A stretch of 64,000 nt of DNA, taken from NCBI GenBank assembly GCA_019359285.1, contig JAHHHQ010000056.1, forward strand, positions 1 through 64,000. Reading direction: 5' to 3'. The DNA is from Nodosilinea sp. WJT8-NPBG4 (GTDB lineage Bacteria > Cyanobacteriota > Cyanobacteriia > Phormidesmidales > Phormidesmidaceae). This document shows, piece by piece, positions 30,986 through 40,240 of this stretch (positions are counted from its first letter, which is position 1; every line of letters begins with the position of its first letter). The translations under genes were made by a program, and so were the position numbers. The notes below the pieces were generated by a model. The model was not told the DNA's origin. It was given only the letters and a program-made list of their open reading frames with translations, and ran no database searches.

Positions 30986-31504
30986 ATGAGTAGCAGCAAA
31001 GATTATAAACGCGAAATCATGAATGACTTGGCTGGTGGCAATGTCGAAGGCATTGATGCCAAAGCTACCCAGCCCGAGCAAGAGTATGCCAACTTTGATG
31101 ACTTCGCCAATCGTTCATCTCGCAGTGAGCGCCGGGAATTATTTGGGCGCGGGTTTCACCCCGATCGCATACCCACCAGCGAGATGGAGCCTGAGCTGCG
31201 TAAGGCGATCGCTCAAATCAAGCCCCAACAGCGGGACGATGTTGCTCGCGACCTGTTCAAGCATCTCAAAGAACGTGGTCTTCATGATCGAGATCTAGAG
31301 AAACAGCTGGGGCTATCGACCCACCACACTGGCCGCATGAATGAAGACGACGTCTCTAAGCTGGCAGCTTTCGCTTACCACAACCACCCCGATGTCTTTC
31401 AAGAAGTGCTGGCTGACCAGCCTACTATTCTCAAGTTTTTGAGCAATCCAATGGTAGGTGCAGCTGTGGGTGCGATCGCCGCCAAGTGGCTGGGCAAGCG
31501 CTAA
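30986..31504 (+). CDS. Conserved hypothetical protein (172 aa)
   Basis: ATG at 30986 with GGAGAG upstream; C-terminal hydrophobic NPMVGAAVGAIAAKWLGKR. ORF-track start 30803 is too far upstream. Confidence 0.6.
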   Translation: MSSSKDYKREIMNDLAGGNVEGIDAKATQPEQEYANFDDFANRSSRSERRELFGRGFHPDRIPTSEMEPELRKAIAQIKPQQRDDVARDLFKHLKERGLHDRDLEKQLGLSTHHTGRMNEDDVSKLAAFAYHNHPDVFQEVLADQPTILKFLSNPMVGAAVGAIAAKWLGKR

Positions 31505-31655
31505 GAGCCCTCACTCTGTTGCCCAGCCTGGAGCTAGGCTGGGCAGCAAAAGTCTTTCCCTAGCAGTTCTTAGGGGTTGATGCACTCGTGAAAAGCTTAG
31601 GAAAAAGACCTCACTGATGTCCAATGCATCAAGTCTTGAGGTCGCCTACTAATAG

Positions 31656-31690
31656 GAGCCCGCCTGTATAAACAGGCGGGCTCTTTTTTT
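31656..31690 (+). terminator. Intrinsic terminator
   Basis: gagcccgcctgt ataa acaggcgggctc + T7; 12-bp perfect stem. Confidence 0.9.
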
Positions 31691-31705
31691 AAAGAAAACT
31701 ATTAA

Positions 31706-32020
31706 ACACCCAGCGTAGTACCAGATGGCAAGCTGCTGGTCGCCGATCAGCCTGATTACTACACCGCTGAATTTTTAGACGATGGTACGCTGCTGGTGTG
31801 GGCCGACTGTAACCGAGGCCGAACCGATTTCACAACTACCGGCGATCGCACCCTTCAAGTCTCGCCTATTGCAATCACCATAGCTGCCTGACCTGAGGGG
31901 TCGATTGGCAGCGCATTTGTGCAGGCCCTGGGAAACTCAGGCACCTACTTCTTCCAAGACGGCAATCTTTTCGTAGACCTAGCCTTTGACAGCGGCACCA
32001 TTCAGTTTTCTGCTGACTAA
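31706..32020 (+). pseudogene. META/HslJ-like domain remnant with in-frame TGA
   Basis: DGKLLVADQPDYYTAEFLDDGTLLVWADCNRGRTDFTTTGDRTLQVSPIAITIAA*PEGSIGSAFVQALGNSGTYFFQDGNLFVDLAFDSGTIQFSAD*; TGA at 31889-31891 where the family usually has Cys; 5' end truncated. Confidence 0.65.
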
Positions 32021-32111
32021 GGCTTAACGCCAGTAAAAAAGGCAACTGTGGGGTCCAACTTTGTTTGCCCTACAAAACTAGAGTGGGTCAACTAGGCTCG
32101 GAATCATCCTC

Positions 32112-32168
32112 AAATAGATGCCCAAAAGCAGAAGGGTTCAGAAACCCTCTGCTTTTGGGCATCTATTT
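32112..32168. repeat. Long inverted repeat (21-bp perfect stem plus extension)
   Basis: aaatagatgcccaaaagcaga...tctgcttttgggcatctattt, abutting the IS left inverted repeat. Confidence 0.8.
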
Positions 32169-33164
32169 ATATAACCTGAGTTCGGGTTAAGCCGATGGAG
32201 GAAGGGCGAAGTCAAGGTTGAGGGAAGGCTTTTTGGGCTGATGACAGTAGGCAATCAAGCCACAGATGACATTGACCATAAAGTTGATGGGGCTGCGATG
32301 CCTAGAATGCTCAATCTGGGAGATGTTTTTGAGCTGGTCAATGACGGTTTCGACAAGGGCGCGTTTGCGAGCCAGTAACTTGTCAGTAGCCGCATCAGGT
32401 GGTTTTTCATATTGCGCTTGGGTTTAGCAAAGAACTCGATGCCATAGGTCTCGAATAGTCGTTGCGCCAGCGCTGTAGAGACATAGCCTCGGTCAGCGAA
32501 GACCTTGCCATGGAGGTCTTTGAGCAAGTCGTCCACGGGTTTGCGGTCGTCGGTATTGCCGGGAGTAATCTGGATATTGAGCAATTCACCCTGGTCATTA
32601 ACCACCAGATGGAGCTTGAAGCCAAAGAACCAATCGACCGAGGTTTTGCCACGAGCGGCCAGGCCTCGAAACACCTTGTGGCGTCGAATCCGGCGGTTAT
32701 GGCATACCTTGAGGCTGCTGCTATCGATGAAGCTGATGCCGGTACAGGTACCAAAACAGTGCTTCAGATACACGCACAGCGGCAGCAGGGCAGACGGCAT
32801 CCATTCTACAAAGCGGTTGTAGCTGACCAGGCCGGGAAATGCCTCTCGCCAGTGCACACAGACATGCTTGCAGTAGAACGCTTTGTAGGCGGAGCCTTCC
32901 CTCAGGGTAGTTTCGATAGTGCTGCTGGTGGAAGCACACCAAGATTGTCATGATCTCGCTCAAGCTCAGTGACCGCTGACGGTGACGGTGCTGCACGCCT
33001 TCACCCAGTAGCAGGCGGTGCCATTTCGGCTCGAACTGCTGGCAGAAATCATCAATATGGCAAAACAGTTCTTCTAGACTGTCCATAGGAGGGGCCTGCT
33101 GAATCGTTTGGTTGATATCAGCTTACAAAGCCCCTCCTTTCCTTATCTCGAACTGAGGTTATAT
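32169..33164 (-). mobile_element. Decayed IS982-family-like insertion sequence
   Basis: IRs ATATAACCTGAGTTCGGGTTAAG (32169-32191) and rc of 33142-33164 ATATAACCTCAGTTCGAGATAAG (20/23 identical); transposase split over three frames. Confidence 0.85.
32202..33086 (-). pseudogene. IS982-like transposase, two frameshifts
   Basis: N-term MDSLEELFCHIDDFCQQFEPKW...; middle frame VHWREAFPGLVSYNRFVEWMP...[18 protein letters not shown]-term in a further frame [47 protein letters not shown]. Confidence 0.85.
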
Positions 33165-33250
33165 AGGAGCGTTCTATACCTCAGCTGGAACCTGGGCAAT
33201 AGACCAGCATTGGGTAAAGGACCGGGAGCCCCACATCCCTTAGATTGGCT

Positions 33251-33970
33251 CTACTCTAGGGTGACAGCGGGCAGTTCCAAGCAGTAGCCAGCCCCATAGA
33301 CCGTCTTGATAAATTTAGGATGCCGGGGGTCAGGCTCTAGCTTGGTGCGCAGGTGCCGTACGTGAACTCGAATGGTTTCGATATCGTCGTTGGGCTCGTA
33401 ACCCCACACCTCTTGCAAAATTTGGCTAGGAGATACGGTCTGACCATGGCGCTGGAGCAGGCAGTGCAATAGCTCAAACTCCAGATGGGTCAGCTTAACG
33501 GTGCCGTCAAACCAAATTGCCTCATAGCGCTCAGGAATCAGCGTAAGGGGGCCGTAGTTGAGAATTTCGCTGTGTTTAGCCGCCTGGGGAATGCGATCGG
33601 TACGGCGCAGCAGGGCGCGTACCCGGGCCAGCATTTCATCTAGCTCAAAGGGTTTGGTGAGGTAGTCGTCGGCCCCAGCGTTAAAGCCATCGACCTTATC
33701 TTGGGTCTGCGACAGGGCCGTGAGCATCAGCACAGGAATTTCGGCGGTGCGACGATCGCGGCGGAGGCGCTGGCAAACGGTTAGCCCATCTACCTTAGGC
33801 AGCATCAGGTCGAGCATGATCAAATCAGGCAGCAGCTGCACAGCTAGGGCCTGGCCCTTGATACCGTCCCCAGCCTGGTTGACGTCGTAGCCTGCCATTT
33901 CCAAATTGACGGAAACGAGCTCCGCGATCGCGGCATCATCATCAATGACAAGAATACGAGGCATTACCAA
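33251..33970 (-). CDS. rpaA: OmpR-family response regulator RpaA-like
   Basis: [27 protein letters not shown]..., [51 protein letters not shown] closely resemble cyanobacterial RpaA. Confidence 0.8.
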   Translation of the reverse strand: MVMPRILVIDDDAAIAELVSVNLEMAGYDVNQAGDGIKGQALAVQLLPDLIMLDLMLPKVDGLTVCQRLRRDRRTAEIPVLMLTALSQTQDKVDGFNAGADDYLTKPFELDEMLARVRALLRRTDRIPQAAKHSEILNYGPLTLIPERYEAIWFDGTVKLTHLEFELLHCLLQRHGQTVSPSQILQEVWGYEPNDDIETIRVHVRHLRTKLEPDPRHPKFIKTVYGAGYCLELPAVTLE

Positions 33971-34248
33971 CTAGACCTGAAACCCTAAAACAACACTGAC
34001 TCAGCTAGAGGCAAGCCCCAAAGCTTTGAGTAGCCTAGCATCACAACGTAAAGAGCCGTGTCGGAATAATACAATTCCTCGATAAATTATAAGCAGAACC
34101 CTTAAATTTTCCTAAGTAAACCGGGTCGCAGCTCGTTGAGCTTAAGCTTTTCTTTAGATTTTAGAAAAATCTTAGCCGCTGCCATCAGATCTCCAAAGAT
34201 CCACTGACGCAGAAAAACCACTGCTATACCAGTTATTTAGTTTGGAAA

Positions 34249-34320
34249 CTCCCCAGGTAGGATTCGAACCTACGACCAATCGGTTAACAGCCGACCGCTC
34301 TACCACTGAGCTACTGAGGA
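34249..34320 (-). tRNA. tRNA-Asn (anticodon GTT)
   Basis: rc TCCTCAGTAGCTCAGTGGTAGAGCGGTCGGCTGTTAACCGATTGGTCGTAGGTTCGAATCCTACCTGGGGAG; 72-nt cloverleaf. Confidence 0.95.
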
Positions 34321-34527
34321 TTAATCGCGAAGCCGCGAAGCTAATAATAACGATAAGTGTGCAACCTTGACAACCCTCTAGTGAAAATTTCTGGTTGATC
34401 CCAATCTCAGCTATCTGGCGGACAATTTAGGGTTGGCTCCGCGCAGCAGCGCTATGGCTGAATTTTCGTGCTTCCATAGTGGGCCACTCATGGTATATTC
34501 AAAGACTGTGTCGAAATTGTGGTAACC

Positions 34528-34725
34528 ATGCCCAAGCTTAAGTCTCGCAAAGCTGCCGCTAAGCGCTTTCGTCGCAGTGGCAGCGGCAAAATCATGCGTC
34601 GCAAGGCGTTCAAGAATCACATGTTGCAGCACAAAAATGCTGAGCGTCGTTCTCGTCTGTCTAAGATTGCCTTGGTGTCGGAAGAAGACGCTCCCAACGT
34701 GGAGCTAATGTTGCCCTACCTCTAG
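34528..34725 (+). CDS. rpmI: 50S ribosomal protein L35
   Basis: [33 protein letters not shown]. Confidence 0.96.
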   Translation: MPKLKSRKAAAKRFRRSGSGKIMRRKAFKNHMLQHKNAERRSRLSKIALVSEEDAPNVELMLPYL

Positions 34726-34779
34726 GTAAGGGCTTTGAGTCTGCTAGTAGTCATTAATAGTTCCAAGGGTTAAACAGTC

Positions 34780-35130
34780 ATGGCACGTGTCAAGCGCGGC
34801 AACGTAGCACGCAAGCGCCGCAACAAAATTCTCAAGCTAGCCAAAGGGTTTAGAGGGTCGCACTCTAAGTTGTTTCGCACAGCCAACCAACAGGTGATGA
34901 AGGCGTTGCGATACGCCTACCGCGATCGCCGCAACCGGAAGCGCGATTTTCGCCGCTTGTGGATCACCCGCATCAACGCGGCTTCTCGCATGCATGGTCT
35001 GAGCTACAGCCAGCTAATTGGCCAACTCAAGAAAGCCAATATCGACATCAACCGCAAAATGCTGGCCCAAATGGCCGTGCTTGACCCCGACGGGTTTGCC
35101 AAAGTGGTTGAAGTCGCCAACCAATCTTAG
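34780..35130 (+). CDS. rplT: 50S ribosomal protein L20
   Basis: [58 protein letters not shown]. Confidence 0.97.
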   Translation: MARVKRGNVARKRRNKILKLAKGFRGSHSKLFRTANQQVMKALRYAYRDRRNRKRDFRRLWITRINAASRMHGLSYSQLIGQLKKANIDINRKMLAQMAVLDPDGFAKVVEVANQS

Positions 35131-35179
35131 GGATTGGCCCAGACAGTAGGAGCAGTCGTAGTTTAGGCACGGCCGCGCC

Positions 35180-35947
35180 ATGACATGGAACTGGCTTGGG
35201 TTTGTTTTAGCACTGGGGGCGCAGCTAGCTGTGCTCCCAGTTTTTGCTGCGGATCTCGACACCATTCGCGCCCGTGGCCACTTGGTGGTGGCGGTGCGAG
35301 ATGGTTGGCGACCTCTAAGTTTTCGCGATCGCGAAGGCGACTTAGTCGGCTTAGAAGTTGACCTAGCCCACGGGCTGGCGACGGCAATTTTTGCGGATCC
35401 GGCGGCGGTTGAGTTTGTAGTGGTGCCCAACAGCGATCGCCTACCGGCGGTGCTAGAAGATCGGGCTGACATAGCGATCGCCGGCCTCACCCTAACCTCC
35501 GGTCGCCAGCGGCTGGTGAGCTTTAGCCCACCCTACTACCTCGATGGAGCCGCTGTGCTGGTGCGCGATTCCCAGGTGCAGAGCCTGAATGATCTTCAGC
35601 GCCAACGGCTGGGGGTGCTTCAGGGGGCAAGTACCGTGGCGATAGTCCGCTATCTGCTGCCGCTAGCTATCCTCACTCCTCTAAACAGCTATCAAGATGC
35701 CTTTGATCGCCTCAGCACAGGCCAAATTGACGGCTTTGCTGGTGATGTAACAGCGCTGATTGGGTGGCAGCAGGCCCACAGCGGCTATTATTTGGTGCCT
35801 AGCCTGCTGTCAGCTGAACCCCTGGCGATCGCCCTGCCTAAGGGCACTCAGTATAATGAATTGCGTAGCCTGGTCAATCAGACCGTCGTCGATTGGCATC
35901 AAAGCGGCTGGCTAGAAGAACGGACCACCTTTTGGGGGTTGCCCTAG
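35180..35947 (+). CDS. Periplasmic amino-acid-type substrate-binding protein
   Basis: Signal peptide then DLDTIRARGHLVVAVRDGWRPLSFRDREGDLVGLEVDLAHGLA (SBP_bac_3-like). Confidence 0.85.
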   Translation: MTWNWLGFVLALGAQLAVLPVFAADLDTIRARGHLVVAVRDGWRPLSFRDREGDLVGLEVDLAHGLATAIFADPAAVEFVVVPNSDRLPAVLEDRADIAIAGLTLTSGRQRLVSFSPPYYLDGAAVLVRDSQVQSLNDLQRQRLGVLQGASTVAIVRYLLPLAILTPLNSYQDAFDRLSTGQIDGFAGDVTALIGWQQAHSGYYLVPSLLSAEPLAIALPKGTQYNELRSLVNQTVVDWHQSGWLEERTTFWGLP

Positions 35948-35990
35948 CCATGGCAAGATAGGGTAGTTCTCAAGTGCAGACCAAGACCGC

Positions 35991-36530
35991 ATGGAAAACA
36001 GCAACCTGCTCCTTATTTATCTGGGTATTCTGCTGGCGTTGCTGAGCGTTGCCGCCTTTTTTGTGGTGCGCCAGGTAATCAAGACCCGCCGCATCGAAAG
36101 CACTCTGGGGCGACTTCAGTCACGGTTAACCAAAGAAAAGGGCACCGCCCAGGAGTATTACGAGTTGGGCAGTCTATTGCTCGACAAGAAGCTCTACACC
36201 CAGGCCGCCCTCTACCTTCAGCAGGCCATTAAGCAATTGGGTAACGACGAAGCCGAAAACGCCGCCGTGGTTTATAACGCGTTGGGCTACTCCTACTTTG
36301 CCCAAGACCAGTACGACCTGGCCATTCGCAACTACAAAGAAGCGCTCAAAATTTCGCCCGAGTACGTCACCGCCCTCAATAACCTAGGCCACAGCTACGA
36401 GCGCAAGCAGCTCACCACCCAGGCTCTAGAGATGTACGAAGCTGCACTGGCCCTCGAGCCAAAAAATTCCACCGCCCGTCGTCGTTTTGACTCGCTCAAA
36501 AAGCGCGTTTCTCCCGCCGAAAAATCATAG
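35991..36530 (+). CDS. TPR protein, Ycf37-like
   Basis: N-terminal TM then TPRs (YYELGSLLLDKKLYTQAALYLQQAI; NNLGHSYERKQLTTQALEMYEAALALEP). Confidence 0.7.
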   Translation: MENSNLLLIYLGILLALLSVAAFFVVRQVIKTRRIESTLGRLQSRLTKEKGTAQEYYELGSLLLDKKLYTQAALYLQQAIKQLGNDEAENAAVVYNALGYSYFAQDQYDLAIRNYKEALKISPEYVTALNNLGHSYERKQLTTQALEMYEAALALEPKNSTARRRFDSLKKRVSPAEKS

Positions 36531-36612
36531 CTGTGGGGCCAAACTTCCTTTGGCTAAGCCTTCTTTTGGGCAGGCGGTATGAAAATACATTCTGCAGGGT
36601 ATATAAGTAGGT

Positions 36613-36852
36613 ATGGGGATCCTGCTAAGGCAGGTTATTGCACCGATACTCTACCTCTTTCTGCTCTTCATTGTTTTTCAGGGAGTGGTTATGCGCCTCG
36701 ATACTGGTACTCCGCTTACTCGATTTCTCTCAGCGCTAGTGACTATTTTGGCGCTGTTGGCCTTTGGCTTTGTGGCCTGGAAGGCTTTTGACGTTTGGCG
36801 TTCTGACCCGGCAGTGGAAGGCATTCACGATATTCTGCAACCCAAGCAGTAG
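36613..36852 (+). CDS. Small membrane protein, unknown
   Basis: 79 aa, two TM segments. Confidence 0.5.
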   Translation: MGILLRQVIAPILYLFLLFIVFQGVVMRLDTGTPLTRFLSALVTILALLAFGFVAWKAFDVWRSDPAVEGIHDILQPKQ

Positions 36853-36911
36853 CGCCCCTGCCTGGCCCTTGCCTGGTAGGATGTGGAGGTTCTTTGCCCC
36901 ACAGTGTTGCC

Positions 36912-37997
36912 ATGTCGGAGTTAACCGGGCTGCCAGCGCTGCCCACCCGTGCCGATGCTGCCGTTTATCGCATTCTCGATGCCAACCTCGATCGCGCTCG
37001 CGAAGGGCTACGCGTTATCGAGGAATGGTGCCGCTTCGGACTGAATAACTCAGCTCAAACCGAGCAGCTTAAGCACCTGCGGCAAATCTTGGCCCAGTGG
37101 CATACCCCTGAGCTGCGCCTGTGCCGCGACACCCCTGGCGACCCTGGCACCGTTCTCACCCACCCTCAGGAGGCTGAGCGCACCAGTGTAACAGCGGTGC
37201 TCCAGGCCAATTTTTGCCGGGTGCAAGAGGCCCTGCGAGCCCTAGAAGAATATGGCAAACTCTACCGCGATGACCTGGCGGCAGGGTCTAAGGCTATGCG
37301 CTATCAGGTTTACGCTTTGGAGAGTGAAATTCTTGGTGGTCACCGGCTGCAGCGGCTGCGCCAGGGATTGACTTACCTGGTGACATCACCAAACGATCGC
37401 CTGCTGCCCATCGTCGAAGCTGCATTGCAGGGGGGCATTGCCCTAGTGCAGTACCGCGACAAAGATACAGACGACCACCTGCGCCTAGATCTAGCTCAAA
37501 GGCTGAAGGATCTGTGCCACCGCTACGGAGCGCTATTTCTAATTAACGATCGCGTCGACCTCGCCCTGGCTGTGGAAGCTGACGGCGTCCACCTGGGCCA
37601 AACCGACCTGCCCACCGTCACTGCCCGCCAGTTGCTGGGCAGTCAGCGCATCATTGGCCGCTCAACCACCAACCCTGACGAAATGCAGCGGGCGATCGCC
37701 GAGGGCGCCGACTATATCGGCGTTGGCCCGGTCTATGCCACCCCTACCAAACCCGGCAAAGCTGCCGCGGGCCTCGACTATGTGCGCTACGCTGCCGAGC
37801 ACGCTACCGTGCCCTGGTATGCGATCGGCGGCATCAACACCGAAAATTTGAGCGATGTTTTGCAGGCTGGAGCCGAGCGAGTTGCCGTCGTGCGATCGCT
37901 GATCGAAGCCGAAAATCCTACCTTGATCGCCCAGTACTTTGCCGCTCAAACCAACCACCGGCGATCCTTCCACACCGTCGCTGCCCCCACTGGTTGA
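36912..37997 (+). CDS. thiE: Thiamine phosphate synthase with N-terminal extension
   Basis: GIALVQYRDKDTDD, LFLINDRVDLALAVEADGVHLGQTDLP, YIGVGPVYATPTKPGKA, YAIGGI; thiS downstream. Confidence 0.93.
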   Translation: MSELTGLPALPTRADAAVYRILDANLDRAREGLRVIEEWCRFGLNNSAQTEQLKHLRQILAQWHTPELRLCRDTPGDPGTVLTHPQEAERTSVTAVLQANFCRVQEALRALEEYGKLYRDDLAAGSKAMRYQVYALESEILGGHRLQRLRQGLTYLVTSPNDRLLPIVEAALQGGIALVQYRDKDTDDHLRLDLAQRLKDLCHRYGALFLINDRVDLALAVEADGVHLGQTDLPTVTARQLLGSQRIIGRSTTNPDEMQRAIAEGADYIGVGPVYATPTKPGKAAAGLDYVRYAAEHATVPWYAIGGINTENLSDVLQAGAERVAVVRSLIEAENPTLIAQYFAAQTNHRRSFHTVAAPTG

Positions 37998-38114
37998 CCC
38001 GTCATCTAGCTGATTGACTGTCGCAAACAATGGGGTTGAGGTGCAAGGTATAGGGTCTAAGGTTGCCATGCATCCCTGAACCCTAAACCTTATACCCTAC
38101 ACCCGGCTTCCCCC

Positions 38115-38339
38115 ATGACCGACCCTACCACCGACAACTTTCATCTTCTCGTCAATGGCGAATCTCAGCCCTGCGCTCCTGGTACGCTGCTGCCCAATTT
38201 TCTAGAATTATTAGGTCTGAATCCTCGTTTGGTGGCGGTGGAGTACAACGGCGAAATTCTTCATCGTCAATTGTGGGACACCACTTATCTGCGTCCCAAT
38301 GACAAGCTAGAGATCGTCACCATTGTCGGGGGCGGTTAA
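38115..38339 (+). CDS. thiS: Sulfur carrier protein ThiS
   Basis: Ubiquitin-like 74 aa ending VTIVGGG. Confidence 0.9.
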   Translation: MTDPTTDNFHLLVNGESQPCAPGTLLPNFLELLGLNPRLVAVEYNGEILHRQLWDTTYLRPNDKLEIVTIVGGG

Positions 38340-38444
38340 GGCCGCTAGGTACGGGTTTCCGCCGTTAGTTGGCCAAGCAGCAGCAGCACTTCGCGTTACA
38401 TTAAAGACATAAAGCAATCCACGTTAGCACTCCGGTTTTACGCG

Positions 38445-39395
38445 ATGGTTAAACAACTTTTTCAACGCCTTAAGCCGTTTTTGAAACCTTTGATGGCCAT
38501 GGTCTTGGCCGTAGTGTTGGTGTTCGGCACCGCTCAGGGTGCCTGGGCAGCTGCGGGCGGCCGTATGGGAGGCGGTAGCTTCCGGGCTCCGGCCCCTCGA
38601 ATGAGTCCGGCCCCTCGCACCTATGCCCCCGGTGGCGGTGGTGGCTACTATCCCGGCGGTGGTGGCTTTGGCTTTCCGTTTCTATTCCCCTTTATTGGCA
38701 TTGGGGGCGGGTTTGGCGGGTTGTTTACCCTGCTGGTCTTTATCGCCATTGCCAATGTAGTGGTGCGCGGTCTCAGGGGCGCAACCGCTGGTGACGACTA
38801 CGACTATGCCGCTCCTGCTAGCAGCAACCCGCCAGTGTCTATTGCCAAGCTCCAAGTAGGGCTATTGGCCGATGCCCGCGCTCTGCAAGACGACCTGAAC
38901 CGCCTAGCAACTACGGCAGACACTGGTACCTCCCAGGGCTTGGCTAAACTGCTGCAAGAAACTACCCTAGCCCTGCTGCGCCATCCCGACTACTGGGCCT
39001 ACGCCGCCGGCGAAGAAAAGCAAACCCGTCTGATTAGCGCTGAGCAAGAGTTTAACCGCTATACCCTCTCGGCCCGCAGCCAGTTCAGCGCCGAAACCCT
39101 GTCTAACGTCAACAATCAGCTCACCCAGGCTGAGCCCCAGGCTTTGCTGACGGGCGACACCGACCAGGCTCCTGGCGAATATATTCTTGCCACAGTAGTT
39201 GTGGCAACCCAGGGCAAGCTTGACCTGCCCAATGTTTACTCCTCGGCTGACTTACGGCAGGCCCTGAGTCAAATTGGTGCAGTCTCCGGCGAAAACCTAC
39301 TAGCTGTGGAAGTCCTTTGGACGCCTCAGCAGTCGGGGGAGACTCTCAGCGGCGATGAGCTGATTGCTCAGTACCCAGAGCTGAAGCTGATTTAG
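38445..39395 (+). CDS. DUF1517-like membrane protein
   Basis: Signal peptide, RMGGGSFRAPAPRMSP and Gly-rich stretch, TM, then SIAKLQVGLLADARALQDDLNRLA. Confidence 0.75.
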   Translation: MVKQLFQRLKPFLKPLMAMVLAVVLVFGTAQGAWAAAGGRMGGGSFRAPAPRMSPAPRTYAPGGGGGYYPGGGGFGFPFLFPFIGIGGGFGGLFTLLVFIAIANVVVRGLRGATAGDDYDYAAPASSNPPVSIAKLQVGLLADARALQDDLNRLATTADTGTSQGLAKLLQETTLALLRHPDYWAYAAGEEKQTRLISAEQEFNRYTLSARSQFSAETLSNVNNQLTQAEPQALLTGDTDQAPGEYILATVVVATQGKLDLPNVYSSADLRQALSQIGAVSGENLLAVEVLWTPQQSGETLSGDELIAQYPELKLI

Positions 39396-39419
39396 ACCGC
39401 TTTTTGACCTGCTAATGCT

Positions 39420-39456
39420 ACAAAAAAGCCCTTTGTTTACCAAAGGGCTTTTTTGT
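39420..39456. terminator. Intrinsic terminator
   Basis: acaaaaaagccctttg tttac caaagggcttttttgt; 16-bp perfect stem. Confidence 0.9.
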
Positions 39457-39593
39457 GAGGTCTATTGCAGCCGGTGGTTAAGCGAAGTCAAAGCCATCGC
39501 TATGCTTGGAGAAGCACTCCTAAAGTCAATTCTGTCCAGATACCCCCATGGAAGAGTTGGTGAAATCTTAAGAGAATTCTGCGGGAGGTGGCC

Positions 39594-40217
39594 CTAGCGT
39601 TGAAACCAGTTTTGGAGTAGTTCGGGCGATCGCCACAGCAGATAACCCACAAGACCAAAGGTACCGGTAATCAACCCTGTGGCCACGTAGCCCAAAATCA
39701 TTACTACACCATCGGCTTCGAGGGTGGCCACCACAAAGATCAAAATGCCAACTGTGGGGATGGGATTGGTAAAGGGGATCGGACTCATCAACAGCAGCGT
39801 TAGCCAGCTAATACACAACCCGTTGATGTGCCAAACCGAAGGGTTGTTGGCCAGCCCCGGCATGCGAGGCCGCACGAACCGCTCGGTGACACGAGTCACC
39901 CGCTTGAGATTGCTGAGCACCGTTTTGGCCAGCACCGACGGGAACTGAAACTGAGCCACTCGTCGGGGTAGCCAGGGCGATCGCCGTCCCACTGCCATTT
40001 GCAGCGATAGCAGCAGACAGGCCGACCCCAAAATGGTGGTAAACCCCGGCGGCATAGGGAACAAGAACGGCAGCACCAGCAGCCCAATCACCAGACTAAA
40101 GCCCCGCTCGGCGGTTTCATTGAGCACGTGGGCGAGGGTCAGCGGCTGCTCGGCTATGCGCTCTAGCAGGACTTTGATTTCCTGGGAAAAGCTGGCTTGA
40201 GGAGAGTCAGAATCCAT
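39594..40217 (-). CDS. ExoD-family exopolysaccharide synthesis protein
   Basis: GFSLVIGLLVLPFLFPMPPGFTTILGSACLLLSLQMAVGRRSPWLP. Confidence 0.85.
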   Translation of the reverse strand: MDSDSPQASFSQEIKVLLERIAEQPLTLAHVLNETAERGFSLVIGLLVLPFLFPMPPGFTTILGSACLLLSLQMAVGRRSPWLPRRVAQFQFPSVLAKTVLSNLKRVTRVTERFVRPRMPGLANNPSVWHINGLCISWLTLLLMSPIPFTNPIPTVGILIFVVATLEADGVVMILGYVATGLITGTFGLVGYLLWRSPELLQNWFQR

Positions 40218-40240
40218 AGGGGTGAGGAAGTTGGGTGGGA

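Noticed and set aside
31889-31891. TGA as possible selenocysteine codon in the META remnant
   Set aside because: Gene is already 5'-truncated, no SECIS-like context identified, and Sec insertion is not expected in cyanobacteria; nonsense mutation is simpler.
34249-34320. Integration scar at tRNA-Asn
   Set aside because: No duplicated tRNA 3' fragment, integrase or TGTCGTC-type repeats seen around this tRNA.
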